In this document: positions 21,897 to 32,794 of the stretch, in pieces
How the letters are laid out: each line of letters opens with the position of its first letter
Numbering within the stretch: the first letter of the stretch is position 1
Assembly: GCA_024196135.1 (NCBI GenBank)
Contig: JAMQCK010000183.1
Location: forward strand, 1 to 42,827
Direction: 5' to 3'
DNA from: Pleurotus ostreatus/Saccharomyces cerevisiae fusant
Taxonomy: Eukaryota > Opisthokonta
Length of the DNA: 42,827 bases
Program-made: the position numbers and the translations under genes
The notes under the pieces: model-generated
What the model saw: only the letters and a program-made list of their open reading frames with translations
Database searches by the model: none
What the model was told of the DNA's origin: nothing

Positions 21897-24502
21897 CTAC
21901 GTATACCAGATGTCCCACCTCACCAATTCCTCGTAGTGGCGCAGGAGAATCGCGACTTCGTTCATCTTGAGGAATCGGTTCATGTAGAGGACCTGGAAAG
22001 CGTCGTCAGACACGTTTTCGAGCTTCCGTTGGAAGATCTGACACGCAGACGTCTCAACTTACCAAGAGCATATTTCGCAGCGCGGCCCACCCCGCGGCCT
22101 TGTGAATCATCCGCCAGTGCTCGTCTATGAACATGCGCGCGCCGTCCTCATATTTCTTCACGAAGTCGAGGCTTGGTGAATCGTGTCAGGGATGAGCAGA
22201 CCGTCGCGCATGCAACAGGTGGTCGCACATCGAGAAGACTTACCGATGCAGGAATATCCACCTCGCCCACAGCGCCTGCATCACCTTCTGCTCGTCCGGG
22301 ATGTCGGGCACCTCGAGGATTTCTTCCTCCTGGTCGAGCACAGCCCACGCGAGGGCGCCGTACGGCGCTAGCGGGAGCGTGCCGAGGAGGTCGTACAACC
22401 GCGGGCCTTCAGGTCGCGTTGAGTAGTATATCGTCTGCCCGTCGGGGTAGTCTGAGTATGCGGGGAAGAAATCGGGATCGTCGGGCGAGAGCGAAGGTCC
22501 GAGACGGCGGTGAGGAGGGGGCGGGGTGAGTGGTGGGCGTTCATGTAAAGAGGCGGTAGGGGAAGGTGGAGCAGGGGAAGGCGATGGTATTGGCCGAGTG
22601 AGAGGTGGCGGTGATGCGGTGGGTGAAGAGATGACTTGCTGTCGACGGGTTCTGCGCCTGGGGATCTCAAGCGGCGGAGAAGGAGAGCTGGGCAGGGAAG
22701 GTAGGGCACTGGGTGACCGCGGTCGGATAGGCTTCGGCACCTGGACAGCAATCGGTGTTGGTATCGTGACAGGCGGATGAGGGGCAGGCAAGGCTGCGGA
22801 AGTATCCACTGAGTCCGCCAAAGTAGGGATTTGCTCATCCTCCGTCTCCTCTTCTTCCTCCTTTTCGTAGACCGGCCGAGGGGGAGAGACCGTGCGCAAA
22901 GGCGAATGCAAAGGCGGTGTTGGTGTCGAAGGCGTGGGTGAAGCCGCTGCCATCTCTTCATGTGCGGCCGGAGGGACGCTGGCCTCCTCGATATACTCTT
23001 CCTTCTTAATTGGCCTTGCATAAGTGGTTGCTAGAAACCTAGGACTTTTTGAGCACACAATGTTCTATAGTAACCCAAGTACTTACCGTGCAGCGGGCCT
23101 AGGAGGCGCTGGTACGTCGACGACCACCTTGCGTTTGCCGCCGGTCTGAAAAATACCCGCGTCAGCAAAAGATGGGGGTGCTTTCGGTTATGATAGTACC
23201 TCTGTTGTCTCAATTTTGACTCCAACGTGATCCCATTGTAGATGCTTCTCGTAGACGGCCTTCGACTGGAAGCTGCCGTGCAGGTCGCATAGTGGGCACT
23301 CGTACCCACGTACTAAGCGTCGTGCTTGGTATTCGACGCCGTTTTGTATAACATATTCGTACACGGTCTCAGACTCTGTGTTTGTACGTTGACCGTCCGA
23401 GAGGGCCACTCCCCGTTTCTTGCATGTCAGCAAGAACCCTCGACGCACACAACGTCGTAGAAAGGGCAATGAGTTCGACTGAGTCGGGCGTCGAATCGTC
23501 AAAGATAAACGTTGTAAAGCCTCGAGGAGCTTCTCAGACGGCGCTCGGTCGAGATCAAGTTCATCTTCTTCTTCGTCGTTGTCGATGATGGTCACATCGT
23601 CCTCAGAATCGGAGGATATGGCGATGATATCCGGGTCTCTAGGCGCTATGTACGGCTCGTCGCTGTCGTCGCTGATCTCCTCGACTTCGGAGGCCAATTC
23701 AGGCTTCGGGTTCTTCTTTGCCGCCTTCACAAAGTCGGTAGCCAGTATGGGTCTCCAGGCGCCTTCGTCGGATGAGCTGTCGTTATCGACGTCCATAGCA
23801 TCTGCATTCGGGTGGACAGGCCGCTTGCCAGAGCGGAGGGGTGCCATCCTGCGCCTGGGAGCTGGCGCCTTTGCACGATGTAGCGCTGGTGTTCCCTTCC
23901 TGTCGTTGATTATCTGCCAAGTCGGTGCGCGTAGAGACGCCTTGGAAGCGAGCGCTGGTCCCCGTGGTACTCTGATATCAGCTGTCGGACGGACAGTCTG
24001 CTTGGCGATGGACGCCACTACGATGAAGTGAGTCCACTGCGCATCAGTACACAGAGGTCAAGACTCACTTTTCTTGGTAGCCATATGTACCTGTATAGCA
24101 TCTCAGCTGCTGACGACTGAAAACAAAAGACACAGTCCATCTTACCGGACTTCGCTTCGGCGTCATCGCAGGCGCCCTTCCAGCAAAGCCTCCATAACCA
24201 GACGCAGTCGAGCGTGCAGAAACCCCTCCACCCATCGACTTGCGCGACGGAATCGGAGTCGCCACCGTCTTGCGCGGTACAGGTATCGGCGCTGACTTCC
24301 GTGGCATCCCAGGTGTGGCTGCGGTCTTGCGCTGCAGAGGCGTCGCAGCACTCTTACGAGAAGACCTAGCGACTGCATAAGATACAGGAAGAGGTCGTTT
24401 GGATGGTAAGCGAGGGGTCTCGAAGTCTCGTCTGCCGGACATGATGACGGCTTGAGTTGAACTTGCTGTAGGACGCGAGGCGACTGATGGAACTGTCGGC
24501 AT
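21897..24502 (-). CDS. SUZ12: SUZ12-like Polycomb (PRC2) subunit with C2H2 finger and VEFS-box-like end
   Basis: SUZ12 is the scaffold of Polycomb repressive complex 2, which methylates histone H3 lysine 27. Here a basic disordered N-terminus (exon 24146-24502) and a 22-nt exon (24069-24090) join in frame to a long exon from 24017. That exon contains acidic segments and a C2H2 finger, YECPLCDLHGSF...HLQWDH (near 23235-23300), with the H-x4-H spacing of SUZ12. After a long proline-rich linker, the C-terminus has the VEFS pattern: DIPDEQKVMQALW, then DFVKKYEDGARMFIDEHW, then NRFLKMNEVAILLRHYEEL up to the TAG at 21897. The start could also be the ATG at 24442 (MSGRRDFETPRLP), or the short exon alone (ATG at 24084) if the first exon belongs to another gene. 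The family call rests on finger plus VEFS order, read by eye. Confidence 0.72.
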
Positions 24503-24746
24503 TTGCCGGACAAGGCGGAAGCAAAGCTTCTCATCCGCATCGAGCTCAAATCGAGCTACCCGTAAAGCATGTCATGATGGTCATGTCTCTAAGTAGTATA
24601 CACTATACATCACGCGTATGTCCCTGCGTGTAGAATTTTGAGTATGTATCTATACGAGCAATGTTTGCCAGCCCGGTTCTACCCCACGATGCCCAAAATA
24701 CACAGAAACGAATGCAGAAGCCGCTCGTCTAAGCGGAGGAAGGAAG
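24503..24746. other. Upstream region of the SUZ12-like gene
   Basis: About 240 bp with no gene. It includes AT-richer sequence around 24590-24650 and probably carries the promoter. Confidence 0.4.
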
Positions 24747-24929
24747 ATGGAAGACAAGCAACACGCGCAGCCCCGCACGCAGAAGGCGCTCAGCACCCTC
24801 AAGAACGCAAGGACGCGGCAGGCGCAGGCGGACTCGGCGGTTCTCGCGGCGCCGGGGATTCTGCGTCGAAGTAGGACGGCAGAACAGACGATGGCGGGGA
24901 AGGCGGGGCGGTCAGCTATGGATAGATAA
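24747..24929 (+). CDS. Small basic ORF of 60 residues, uncertain
   Basis: Intronless, starting MEDKQHAQPRTQKALSTLKN, rich in Ala/Arg/Gln, with mostly G or C at third codon positions. It overlaps the 3' end of the minus-strand gene 24912-25380 by only 18 bp, so it is not simply a shadow of it. No family was recognised. It could be an unannotated small protein or a chance frame in GC-rich DNA. Confidence 0.28.
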   Translation: MEDKQHAQPRTQKALSTLKNARTRQAQADSAVLAAPGILRRSRTAEQTMAGKAGRSAMDR

Positions 24930-25380
24930 TTTAGTACGCGGCTCTGCATGATTGGCCGAAATGCTCACGACATCGGGGAGGGAAGCCTTTGCTGCTTTTA
25001 GCGCTGCATCGTACGCTGGCGGCGGCGTTGGGATGCGGGCTGTGGCGAGAGTGGACTGTGATCCCAAAAGGCTCCGTGGTACCCGACCGTCGAGCGCGCG
25101 AAGATAGCTGGGCATGGATACCTCCCGGTCATCCACCTGCGTAGTTGCTGGCTGGCCGCGCTCGATGCTGCTCACGGTCGCCGTCCTCCTTGCCGCGCGC
25201 CGATGCCGACGCAAGCAGAAGGCGGCAAAGAAGTACAGGAAAGCAGCGCAGACAGCGGCTATAACATAGTCAGCGAGCCTGTGGAGGACATGAGGGTTGC
25301 AAGGTAGGCGTACCGACGATAATTCCTGCGATGGCGCCCGCCTTGAGCTGATATTGAGGGGTTTTGGATGATTGAACCAT
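24912..25380 (-). CDS. Small single-pass membrane protein with PPxY motif (copy A)
   Basis: Two exons. The protein starts MVQSSKTPQYQLKAGAIAG, enters one hydrophobic helix that continues across the intron (AAVCAAFLYFFAAFC), then a basic stop-transfer RRHRRAARR and a cytoplasmic tail of about 100 residues. The tail holds TPPPAYDAALKAAK, which contains PPAY, a possible WW-domain ligand. No signal peptide precedes the helix from this ATG; in-frame sequence further upstream has only non-ATG starts. A GT...AG pair in the last 70 bases could be an intron, but the match of VVSIS with KVSIV in copy B favours reading through. Function unknown. Confidence 0.62.
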
Positions 25381-26571
25381 GGGGAGACGATAGCGTGCAC
25401 AAGGTACTTGACTGAAGAGGCTGAATGTCCGACAGGAACTGAGCACAACCTCGACGCCTGCGCAGGGGCGACCAGCAAGGGGAAGCAGGCACAAGCGGGC
25501 CAGATAGGCGAGTTAAGTAGGCGTATAGACTCGCCTCAATATAGGCTGTTCCCCACGCACATGACGTTGGGATGAGGTGGTCGAGAGACACCCGGCGAAG
25601 CATCCTTGCTTATCACAGCCTCCTGCTGCGTGCCGAAGCGGTAGAAGCGGCCGGTCGACGCAGAATCTCAGACCACAAACGCAACCCCCGCCCACGCCCA
25701 ATATACGTGCGAAGCGGGTATGCAGCGGGATAAGGAACGGGAGGGTGCGCAGTAGAAGGTGAAACAGACCTTGTAAGGTGGATTGCGTTAGTTGTGCGAT
25801 GCGACACGCAGGGAAGGGACTTGCTGGAATGGAGAAGAATGGTGGACTTTGTGGTTCATTGTTAGAAGGGCTTGGATTCACGGTGATAGCAAGGTGAGAA
25901 GGTCCCTCGCACCGCGACTCCGGCTCCAACACAGCGTGGCGAGAAGGTAGCGCAGACGTCCGACGGAAACCTATCGGCGTATTCAATGCTGAAGCCCAAC
26001 GAGAAGTTCGCCCGGCTACCGTGAGCGTGAACATGCTGGATGCCGGAGGCGAATGCACGCGCTGACAAGACGTGAGCACCTTAGGGACTAGTCTTACGCA
26101 TACCTCAGTACGAGAAGTGAGGAAAACATGGCTCTATAGGGAGCAGCAGGCATTACTTTGGAAGCGCCATCGCCGTCGCACGGACGCGATTCCTGCAAGG
26201 TTTGATACCTCATTTCCAAGGAGGATACGGCTACAGTGTTAGAAGATAAAAGCGGAACTAAACAGAACCAGAGCAGAAAGAAGTAAGACCGCCTATAAGT
26301 GTAAAGGAGGTCTATCGTCTGTTCCCACGGACCATCCCCACAGCCCCGGCAACCTTCGGAGCGGGTTAGTACTCGTAAGTCTTGCAAGATAAGTTTGAGG
26401 AGCCAGAGATTCACCTCTCGTCAGGAGAAAAGAGACGTCAGTATATAGATCCAACGGCAGTAAAGCAGGAGATCAGCACGGATTATAGCCTTGCTGATCT
26501 CGCATGGCGATAGATGGTTCTGATTTGGCCGCACTGGCCACGGACGGAGATGGCTGCGAAGGTCATGTTTG
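25381..26571. other. Region between the two PPxY genes
   Basis: 1.2 kb. A minus-strand frame at 25513-26079 stays open for 188 codons (an internal ATG would give about 173), and another lies at 26094-26414. Neither has a domain, convincing exon joins or similarity to its neighbours. They may be decayed sequence or chance. Confidence 0.4.
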
Positions 26572-27085
26572 TCATCTACCTGGGATGGTACGAACGACGA
26601 TGCTCACTTTATAACTGGGAGGCACCTTATCCCTAAGCGCGGCATCGTATGTTGGCGGAGGCGCAACGATCTCCATGGGCGTAAACATCGTACAATCCCC
26701 ATCGCGGCGCATAGACGGGCTTAGCCTCCATGGTTGATTGTCACCCGTGTCACGGCAATGGTACGAGGGCCTTTCACTCGGCAGCGGTGCAGGCGGAGGT
26801 CCACTGGCACTCCTCATGAACCTCGCGCGGCCAGCTGCGATCTTGCGCTTTCGTCGACGCTCGAGGAGCAGTAGACCGAGCGTCAGGGTGCAGGCGAGGG
26901 CTACCGAGACTCATCCTCAGCAACAACACTCGGACAAATCACAGCTGAAGGCGCGCACCAATAAGAATACCCGCTGCAGCACCGCGCGAGATGTTGCTCC
27001 TGTCAGAGGAATCCTGGTCTGCAGCGCTAGCTCCTCCAGCGCAGACAACCCCAATTGTGAAGACGAGCAGGCTGCGCGAGAGCAT
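26572..27085 (-). CDS. Small single-pass membrane protein with PPxY motif (copy B)
   Basis: Two exons with a 58-nt class intron. It begins with a signal peptide (MLSRSLLVFTIGVVCAGG, ending near ASAA), has a short serine-rich outer segment, then a hydrophobic helix (GILIALACTLTLGLLLL) and a basic stop (ERRRKRK). The tail of about 85 residues contains APPPTYDAALRDK, the same PPxYDAAL motif as copy A, and ends KVSIVVRTIPGR. The domain order and the shared motif suggest a divergent tandem pair. PPxY in a membrane protein tail is a known binding site for Rsp5/Nedd4-type ubiquitin ligases; such a role here is inference. Confidence 0.65.
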
Positions 27086-27492
27086 GGTGGTTAGCGGGCA
27101 AGGGGCAAGGTTTGCACGATGTCTGGTGCGAATCAGTGACGACGCTAATGAACGTTAGATAAAGTCCATCATCAGCAGGCTAGGCTCCCTTTAGACGGAC
27201 ATGCTCAACGTCCGGCCTGCTTCTCCTGGTGTCGGAACCGAATAAGCGGTAGTAGGACTTTGTAGACGCCGGCCGTCTACCTTGTGGACGTCGATAGTCC
27301 ACCTCCCAGACGTCAACATTCCGCTGGTCCTGGGCTGCATTAGATTTTTGAGAGTGCATCAGGTGCTTGCGATGTGTAGGGCACGCGCGCAATGGAGGGC
27401 AGAGGAAGTGCACATTGATATTACAAGATGAAAGCAGAAATGGATACAGCAGGACAAGACAAGGCGAGACCATTCGTGCGCGCAGGCGAGAT
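27086..27492. other. Intergenic
   Basis: About 400 bp between copy B and the SmD3 stop codon; nothing supported was seen. Confidence 0.45.
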
Positions 27493-28159
27493 CTATCGCC
27501 TGATGCCGCGCGGCGTCGGCGCGACTCCACGACCGCGGCGGGCTGGGGGACGCGTTAGTACATGAGAACTTCATGACCGAATGACAGGGCTCACCATTTG
27601 CTGGAAAGGAGGAAACAGGATGTCAGTACAATGACTTCGATCAGTAGTATTGTCCAGGACGCACCGCGCATGATCGTGGCGCGACCTCTCGCCGTCCCAA
27701 TACCCCGTCCCTTCATCGCATTCGGGCCGACGCGCTTGAACCTGCGAAAGAAGGAGAGGAAGATGAGTGGGTAATAGGTAGCACAGAGCGCAGAGGGGAC
27801 GCACATCGGCGCGTTCTGCAGCATGTCGGGGACGATGAAAAAGCGGATCATGCTCCCGCGGATGTAGACCTGGTCGAGCTGGGACACGCGTCCATCGCGT
27901 CCAGTCACGGTGATCTCTTTCAAGGAGATGTTCAGGTTGTCTTCCGCTGTGTAAGAATTCCAAGTCAGCATTCCATTCACGGGATTCCCCAGCACCATTG
28001 TGATGCTGGGGAAGGAGCGATCGCTAGGATCGAGCTGAACGCGTACGCACCCTCTGCGAGCTTCCCGCGGTAGAGCTGGCCGGTCTTGAGCTCGACGGTG
28101 ATGATGTGGCCGAGGGATTCATGGAGGAGCTTGACGGGGACACCGAGACCGGAGGCCAT
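27493..28159 (-). CDS. SMD3: Small nuclear ribonucleoprotein SmD3
   Basis: SmD3 is one of the seven Sm proteins that ring the U1, U2, U4 and U5 snRNAs in the spliceosome. Exon 1 (28051-28159 region) encodes [20 protein letters not shown] and YRGKLAE. After an intron come [40 protein letters not shown] and APM (Sm1 and Sm2 motifs). A third exon gives [13 protein letters not shown], and the last gives the Arg/Gly-rich tail [16 protein letters not shown]. Between the last two lies a predicted 6-nt exon, CAAATG, flanked by AG and GTGAGC. Skipping it also keeps the frame. A strict TACTAAC branch site precedes the last exon. Length is normal for the family. Confidence 0.93.
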
Positions 28160-28286
28160 TGTTTTCGTGAATAGACGCGAGGGTGGAAAGAAAGGGACGT
28201 CAAAATAGGGACAAACAGAAACTTGCCCTTCTGGGATGTGACCGGTGCCACAATGTCTTCTCTGTTGTTCCTTCCACCATGTCGTC

Positions 28287-28295
28287 CTTTATATA
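28287..28295 (-). promoter_or_regulatory. TATA box of SmD3
   Basis: The minus strand reads TATATAAAG, about 128 bp upstream of the SmD3 ATG. Confidence 0.45.
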
Positions 28296-28439
28296 CCCCC
28301 TGAAGTCCGTATCGAGAAGCAGGAACTATGGCTGTCATTGAGACTGTTGTACTCTACATCTCTGCGTCAGCTTCCCCGACCAAAAAAAGCACAATAATGA
28401 GCAGCATCGTTTAAAGGGTCCTTGGGACTGTTCACAGCG

Positions 28440-28899
28440 CTATTGCAGGTCTATATTACATGTGCGATGCTTCATGTCCTCTACGATCGTCATGTATATT
28501 TCTAGCAAGACCATGAAGAGCTCGCCAAACGCCATTTTCCGTGCGTCTGAGTTGAACTTCGGCACGCGCGGACCGGCGCTATTTCGCTTAGACACACGCG
28601 CCGGCTCAGTGACGTCTTCCCGCCTCGGGCGCTTGAGCTTTTTCTGTTCGGCTTTGCTGCTTGTCGTGCGGGGAACACGACTTTGCGACTCCCTGTTTCA
28701 TGCACCCCAACCACGGCAGCGACACCCACGAGTCAGACAGCTTGCCATAACGCACGCAAGCAGGCCGCGACACGAGGGAGCACCAGCACAAAATTACCTT
28801 GCTCGCGCAGAGGGCCCTGTCGCGGAGAACGACGTTGGTGCGTTTTCTCAGTGCGACCTTCTCCGTGCTGTTGCTGATTGCTCTTCCTTCTAGACTCAT
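28440..28899 (-). CDS. Predicted small basic protein, 101 residues, unassigned
   Basis: Two exons, 28798-28899 and 28440-28643, join in phase 0 across a GTAATT...ACAG intron. The first begins MSLEGRAISNSTEKVALRKR. The second gives KKLKRPRREDVTEPARVSKR and ends in a more hydrophobic helix-like stretch (MAFGELFMVLLEIYMTIVED). The intron is rather long (154 nt) and another acceptor at about 28690 would break the frame. The ATG is only 159 bp from the divergent ATG at 29059, implying a shared promoter. No family was recognised. The lysine/arginine-rich centre could be a nuclear signal. Confidence 0.42.
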
Positions 28900-29058
28900 C
28901 GCTAATCACCGATCGGGGGTCGCCCGCAACTTTATCTGTAGCCTTCCGAACGAGGTGCGTGGATCGTGGCGCGTTGCAGTTCTCGTCTTACAACTCTGTT
29001 CAGGCGAAACCCTAATTCACGACATCACCACGCCCAGTGCTCATCTACGACCTCAAAT

Positions 29059-29676
29059 ATGTCATTATCCGACGCCTTGTCCATCCTCTACCCATCCTTC
29101 ACCTCCCTTCCCGTCATCCTCCTCTTCATCGGCATCCTCTACTTCGTAGTCCCCCGCTTCCGCCCCCTCCTCATCCTCATCACCTTGATATACGCCTCCT
29201 TCCTCCTCTTTCCCCTCCTCTACACCTACGCCCTGCACCCGCTCTGGTCCACCGTCCTCCGCCCCATATGGTGCGCGGCGAACTGGGTGCTCTTCCCCCT
29301 CAAGTTTGCCGTCCGGATGCTCTACCGCGGCGCGCGCTGGCTCGTCTTCGCCGCGCAGCAGATCGGGATATGGGTAGCGTGGCTTGGGTTCTACGTCTAC
29401 TTCGGGAAGATGGGCTGGGAGTACATCCAGGACGCGTGGGACTGGGTGTACGATGCGGCGAGAAGGGTGGGGTACTTCTTGGAGGAGCTGAGCAAGGAGG
29501 AGAAGGCGGCGAAGGCCAAGGGGGATGGGTCAACAGCAAGCGAAACGGTAGTGGGGGAAGAAGATGAAGAAGACGAGGAGGAGGATGGCGAGGCAAATGG
29601 ATCGGAGGGTGTGCCACGAACGTCGAGGCACAGGCGACGATCGTCTACGAAGAAGCGGAAAGGGAAGGGCAAGTAG
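29059..29676 (+). CDS. Intronless membrane protein with charged tail
   Basis: 205 residues from ATG 29059. The N-terminal half has two strongly hydrophobic segments (SLPVILLFIGILYFVVPRF; LLILITLIYASFLLFPLLY) followed by amphipathic, tryptophan- and aromatic-rich helices (WVAWLGFYVYFGKMGWEYI). The C-terminal 60 residues change from acidic (EEDEEDEEEDGE) to basic (RHRRRSSTKKRKGKGK). No domain was recognised. It is unusual here in having no intron. A membrane-anchored protein with a charged cytoplasmic tail is likely. Function unknown. Confidence 0.72.
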   Translation: MSLSDALSILYPSFTSLPVILLFIGILYFVVPRFRPLLILITLIYASFLLFPLLYTYALHPLWSTVLRPIWCAANWVLFPLKFAVRMLYRGARWLVFAAQQIGIWVAWLGFYVYFGKMGWEYIQDAWDWVYDAARRVGYFLEELSKEEKAAKAKGDGSTASETVVGEEDEEDEEEDGEANGSEGVPRTSRHRRRSSTKKRKGKGK

Positions 29677-30215
29677 GCCAGCCTTACGCGAACGTCTTGT
29701 CATCCCTCGCGTATCAATGTACTAACGATGCTTGCATGCTTGCGCGCACTGGAGTGCTTCATTGTCGTCACCCTTCCTGCCACTGACTACAGGTTTTGCT
29801 CCGATAGGTTTGTTACGGTGACTGATCCGGCCCTATTACTGACATTGACTTATCTCACCCTTTGCCCTTCCCTCGTGCAACGATCAGTGAAAGTGAATAG
29901 GCGGCGCCCTACCCGCTAACTTGCTTTAGCCGTTCTCCCTTGTGCCTCCCCATAGCCCAGGGTTCCCTTTTCTACCCTTCAACCCCTCCAAACATGGACG
30001 AATACGATAGCAGGGGTGGTATAAAGCGCTGCACCGACAGCAGCAATGCTGCAAACAAACGCTGACACCCGCGCCACATCGAAGGGCCCACTACTCCCCA
30101 GCACACCCCCACATTCCCACTCTCCCCGCGTTTATAACCCCAGTTCTGCGCTTCGTGTTAGCCCTGCACCTGTACTCGCACGCTGACCTGCACTTGCACG
30201 TTGACCCTCACTCCC
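29677..30215. other. Intergenic, phosphatase promoter
   Basis: About 540 bp. A TATAAAG at about 30020 and TTTATAAC near 30130 may serve the PP2C gene; no gene was seen. Confidence 0.45.
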
Positions 30216-31831
30216 ATGACGCCGTCCAAGAAGCAGGCCGATCTCTTCCACACGGACGATGACGAAGGCGACAACTCCTACATCTACACCCGCCTGACCG
30301 GCGCCGCGCTCGACATCGCGTTCCACACCAGCCTAAACGCCTTTGGCAGCCTCGATCAGACGGACTACGCATCGTTCCAGCCGTGCTTTGAGAAGAGTCA
30401 GGACCGAGTGGTCGTGGAGGACATCGAGATTGACGGCCGGGTGTGGCGCTTGAGGTGTATCTTTGATGGTGCGTGCTCGCCACCAGTCCCTTCAAATCTA
30501 CCACTGACGAATTACCCACCCCAGGCCACGCCGGCCACGCCGCCGTAGACTACATCCAGCAATTCATCGTGCCCACCCTCCGCCCCCGCCTAGCCGCCCT
30601 CGACGCGTCCTCTGCGCCTACCGACGCCACCATCTCCACCGCCCTCTCCTCCGCGCTCCTCGCGATCGACGACGCGATCGGCAACGAGGCGCGCGCGCCG
30701 TTCCCGCCGGACCTCGACGCCCTGTCCGACGCGCAGATCCGCGCGATCGCGGACGATCACAAGGACGGCGGCAGCGGGGCGAACCACGAGAAGCTGCTGC
30801 GCGCGAAGAGCGGGTCGACGGCGTTGGTCGCGTTGGTGAATCCGCCGGGGGAGAGGTTGTGGGTAGCGAGTTTGGGGGATTGTACGGCGGGTGAGTGGTC
30901 GGTGTCGTTAGGGTGGAGGTGGGATGGTGGAGCTGACGCGATGTGAACAGCGCTGTGCACTAGACAAGAGAAAGGCGGGCCTTGGACGGTAGAGAGGTTG
31001 AGCGCGAACCATAATGGCATCGAACCAGACGAGGCGGCACGCGTCAGAGCAGAACATCCCGGAGAAGAGGGCGCGATGCTGAACGACCGGGTGCTCGGGA
31101 CTATTGCTGTCACCAGAGGTACGTTACTTGTTCTTTCTACCGCGTATCCTGACTGACCCCCTACCCCAGCCCTCGGCGACTACTTCTGCAAGTACCCGCC
31201 CGACTTCGTCCGCCGCGTCCTTGTCGCCTCGGACCCCAACCTCAAGTTCTCCGCGACAAAAGTGGACGACTTCCTCGCCCGCCTCCTCACCCCGCCCTAT
31301 GTGAGCGCTCAGCCGGAGGTTAGATGCGTGCGGATAGGCCCCACCGCAAACGGCGCGGACTGCACTTCACCACCCGCCGAGCAACTCCTCGTCATGTTCT
31401 CCGACGGCCTCCCCGAGTGCGTCCTCGACGACTTCTCGACCGCGGAGCCCTACCTCCAGGTCCTCCCGCGCATCCTCGACCGCGCCCTGCGCTCGACGGC
31501 GGAGGCTAGCTTCAACGCGGAGGCGATTCTGAACGCGGAGGGGCCGAGCCTCAGCGCTGCAGGGGCGAGTGCCAATGGCAGACCCAACCTCCCTCGCCCG
31601 GACGCCAGACGCAACCTCGCCGCCGCCATCATCCGGGAGACGCTCGCTGGCGGCGAGGAGTGGTTGCCCGTGATGCAGGCGGTGAAGTACGGGGAGGTGG
31701 TGCCGAAGTTGGGGAAGGAGAGGAGGTTGGATCATGCAGAGCGGGATGATAGACTGTCGCAGTTGTTGACGGTGGAGATGACGGGGAAGTGGATGGATGA
31801 TGTGACGGCGGTGGTGCATAGGATAGTGTAG
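30216..31831 (+). CDS. PP2C-family protein phosphatase
   Basis: A metal-dependent serine/threonine phosphatase, most like the pyruvate-dehydrogenase-phosphatase branch. The start is the ATG at 30216 (MTPSKKQADLF). Exons join at 30470/30524, 30890/30950, 31119/31170 and probably no further. Motifs in order: RVVVEDIEI (first metal region), IFDGHAGHAAVDYI (metal-binding DGHAG), SGSTALVALV, LWVASLGDCTAAL, VTRALGDYF, VMFSDGLPE and DDVTAVVHR (last metal aspartate). All expected acidic residues are visible. There is no clear mitochondrial presequence, so a cytosolic or nuclear place is as likely as mitochondrial. Substrate not inferred. Confidence 0.9.
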
Positions 31832-32794
31832 TGTTCAGCTCACTGTACATGCTCGATAGGCAGTGGACTTCGTTGTACTTTTTGTCTGTGGATGATCACA
31901 ATAGAAATGGACATATACTCAAACATGCCTCGAAAGGGCAGCGAGCCAACATGACATTGACAAAGTACATGACGAGCAGTTGCAAGATAATGCAGTGCAC
32001 ACGAACGAGTCAACACGCTCCTGCCGAGCCTCCCACGGCCTTCTTCTATGACCGTGTAACTTTGAACGCGTCGTGCGCGACGATGAAGTCGGATCTGTTG
32101 GCCCACCACACACCCGCCGAAGCGCACATACATCAGACCCAAGACGAAGGCGAAGTACTCACACAGCTTCGCCTTGAGGTCTGCGGCGACGCAGCGGCGC
32201 GTTGAAGTCGAGGCGAAGGCAAAGCACACGATGTCGAGTCGAAGCAACGTTGTCGGGTCGGTCGAGTCGATTTGGCGGCGTCGAAGGTCAGAGGTCGCTT
32301 ACACGCCCAGCACTGTCAACGAGGTTCAGCTATCGCATCCCAGCCACAAGACATCAAAGACGACTCACGGACTGATGCCTTCCACGACGCATTTTAACCC
32401 CACGAAAAAGCTCCCGCACCCGTTGCGATCTACACCTAGGGAGGGGGCGCTGTTGCGGTGCGGCCCCCTCCGACGGCACAGCAGCTCGTGCCCCCGGTGG
32501 TGGTGAGGAAGTAGGAGATGGGGTAGGGAATCACGCAGCAGATGAGGGGAATCACGCAGGAGCTGATGGTAAGGAGAGAAGGGAGGGGGATAATGGAGGG
32601 GGCACGGTGCCTATGGGGCGTGGTCAGCGAAGGCCATTGAGAAGAACAAGGGCAAGCTTACTTGACATCCGTCTATCTTACACTTAACTGACGCGATGTC
32701 CTGAGGCGTGGTCAGCAACGGCGAACGGGGACAGAGATGAGACGACGCACGATAATCCAATGGGCCTCTAGGGCGAGCAGCGGGAAAGAAAAAC

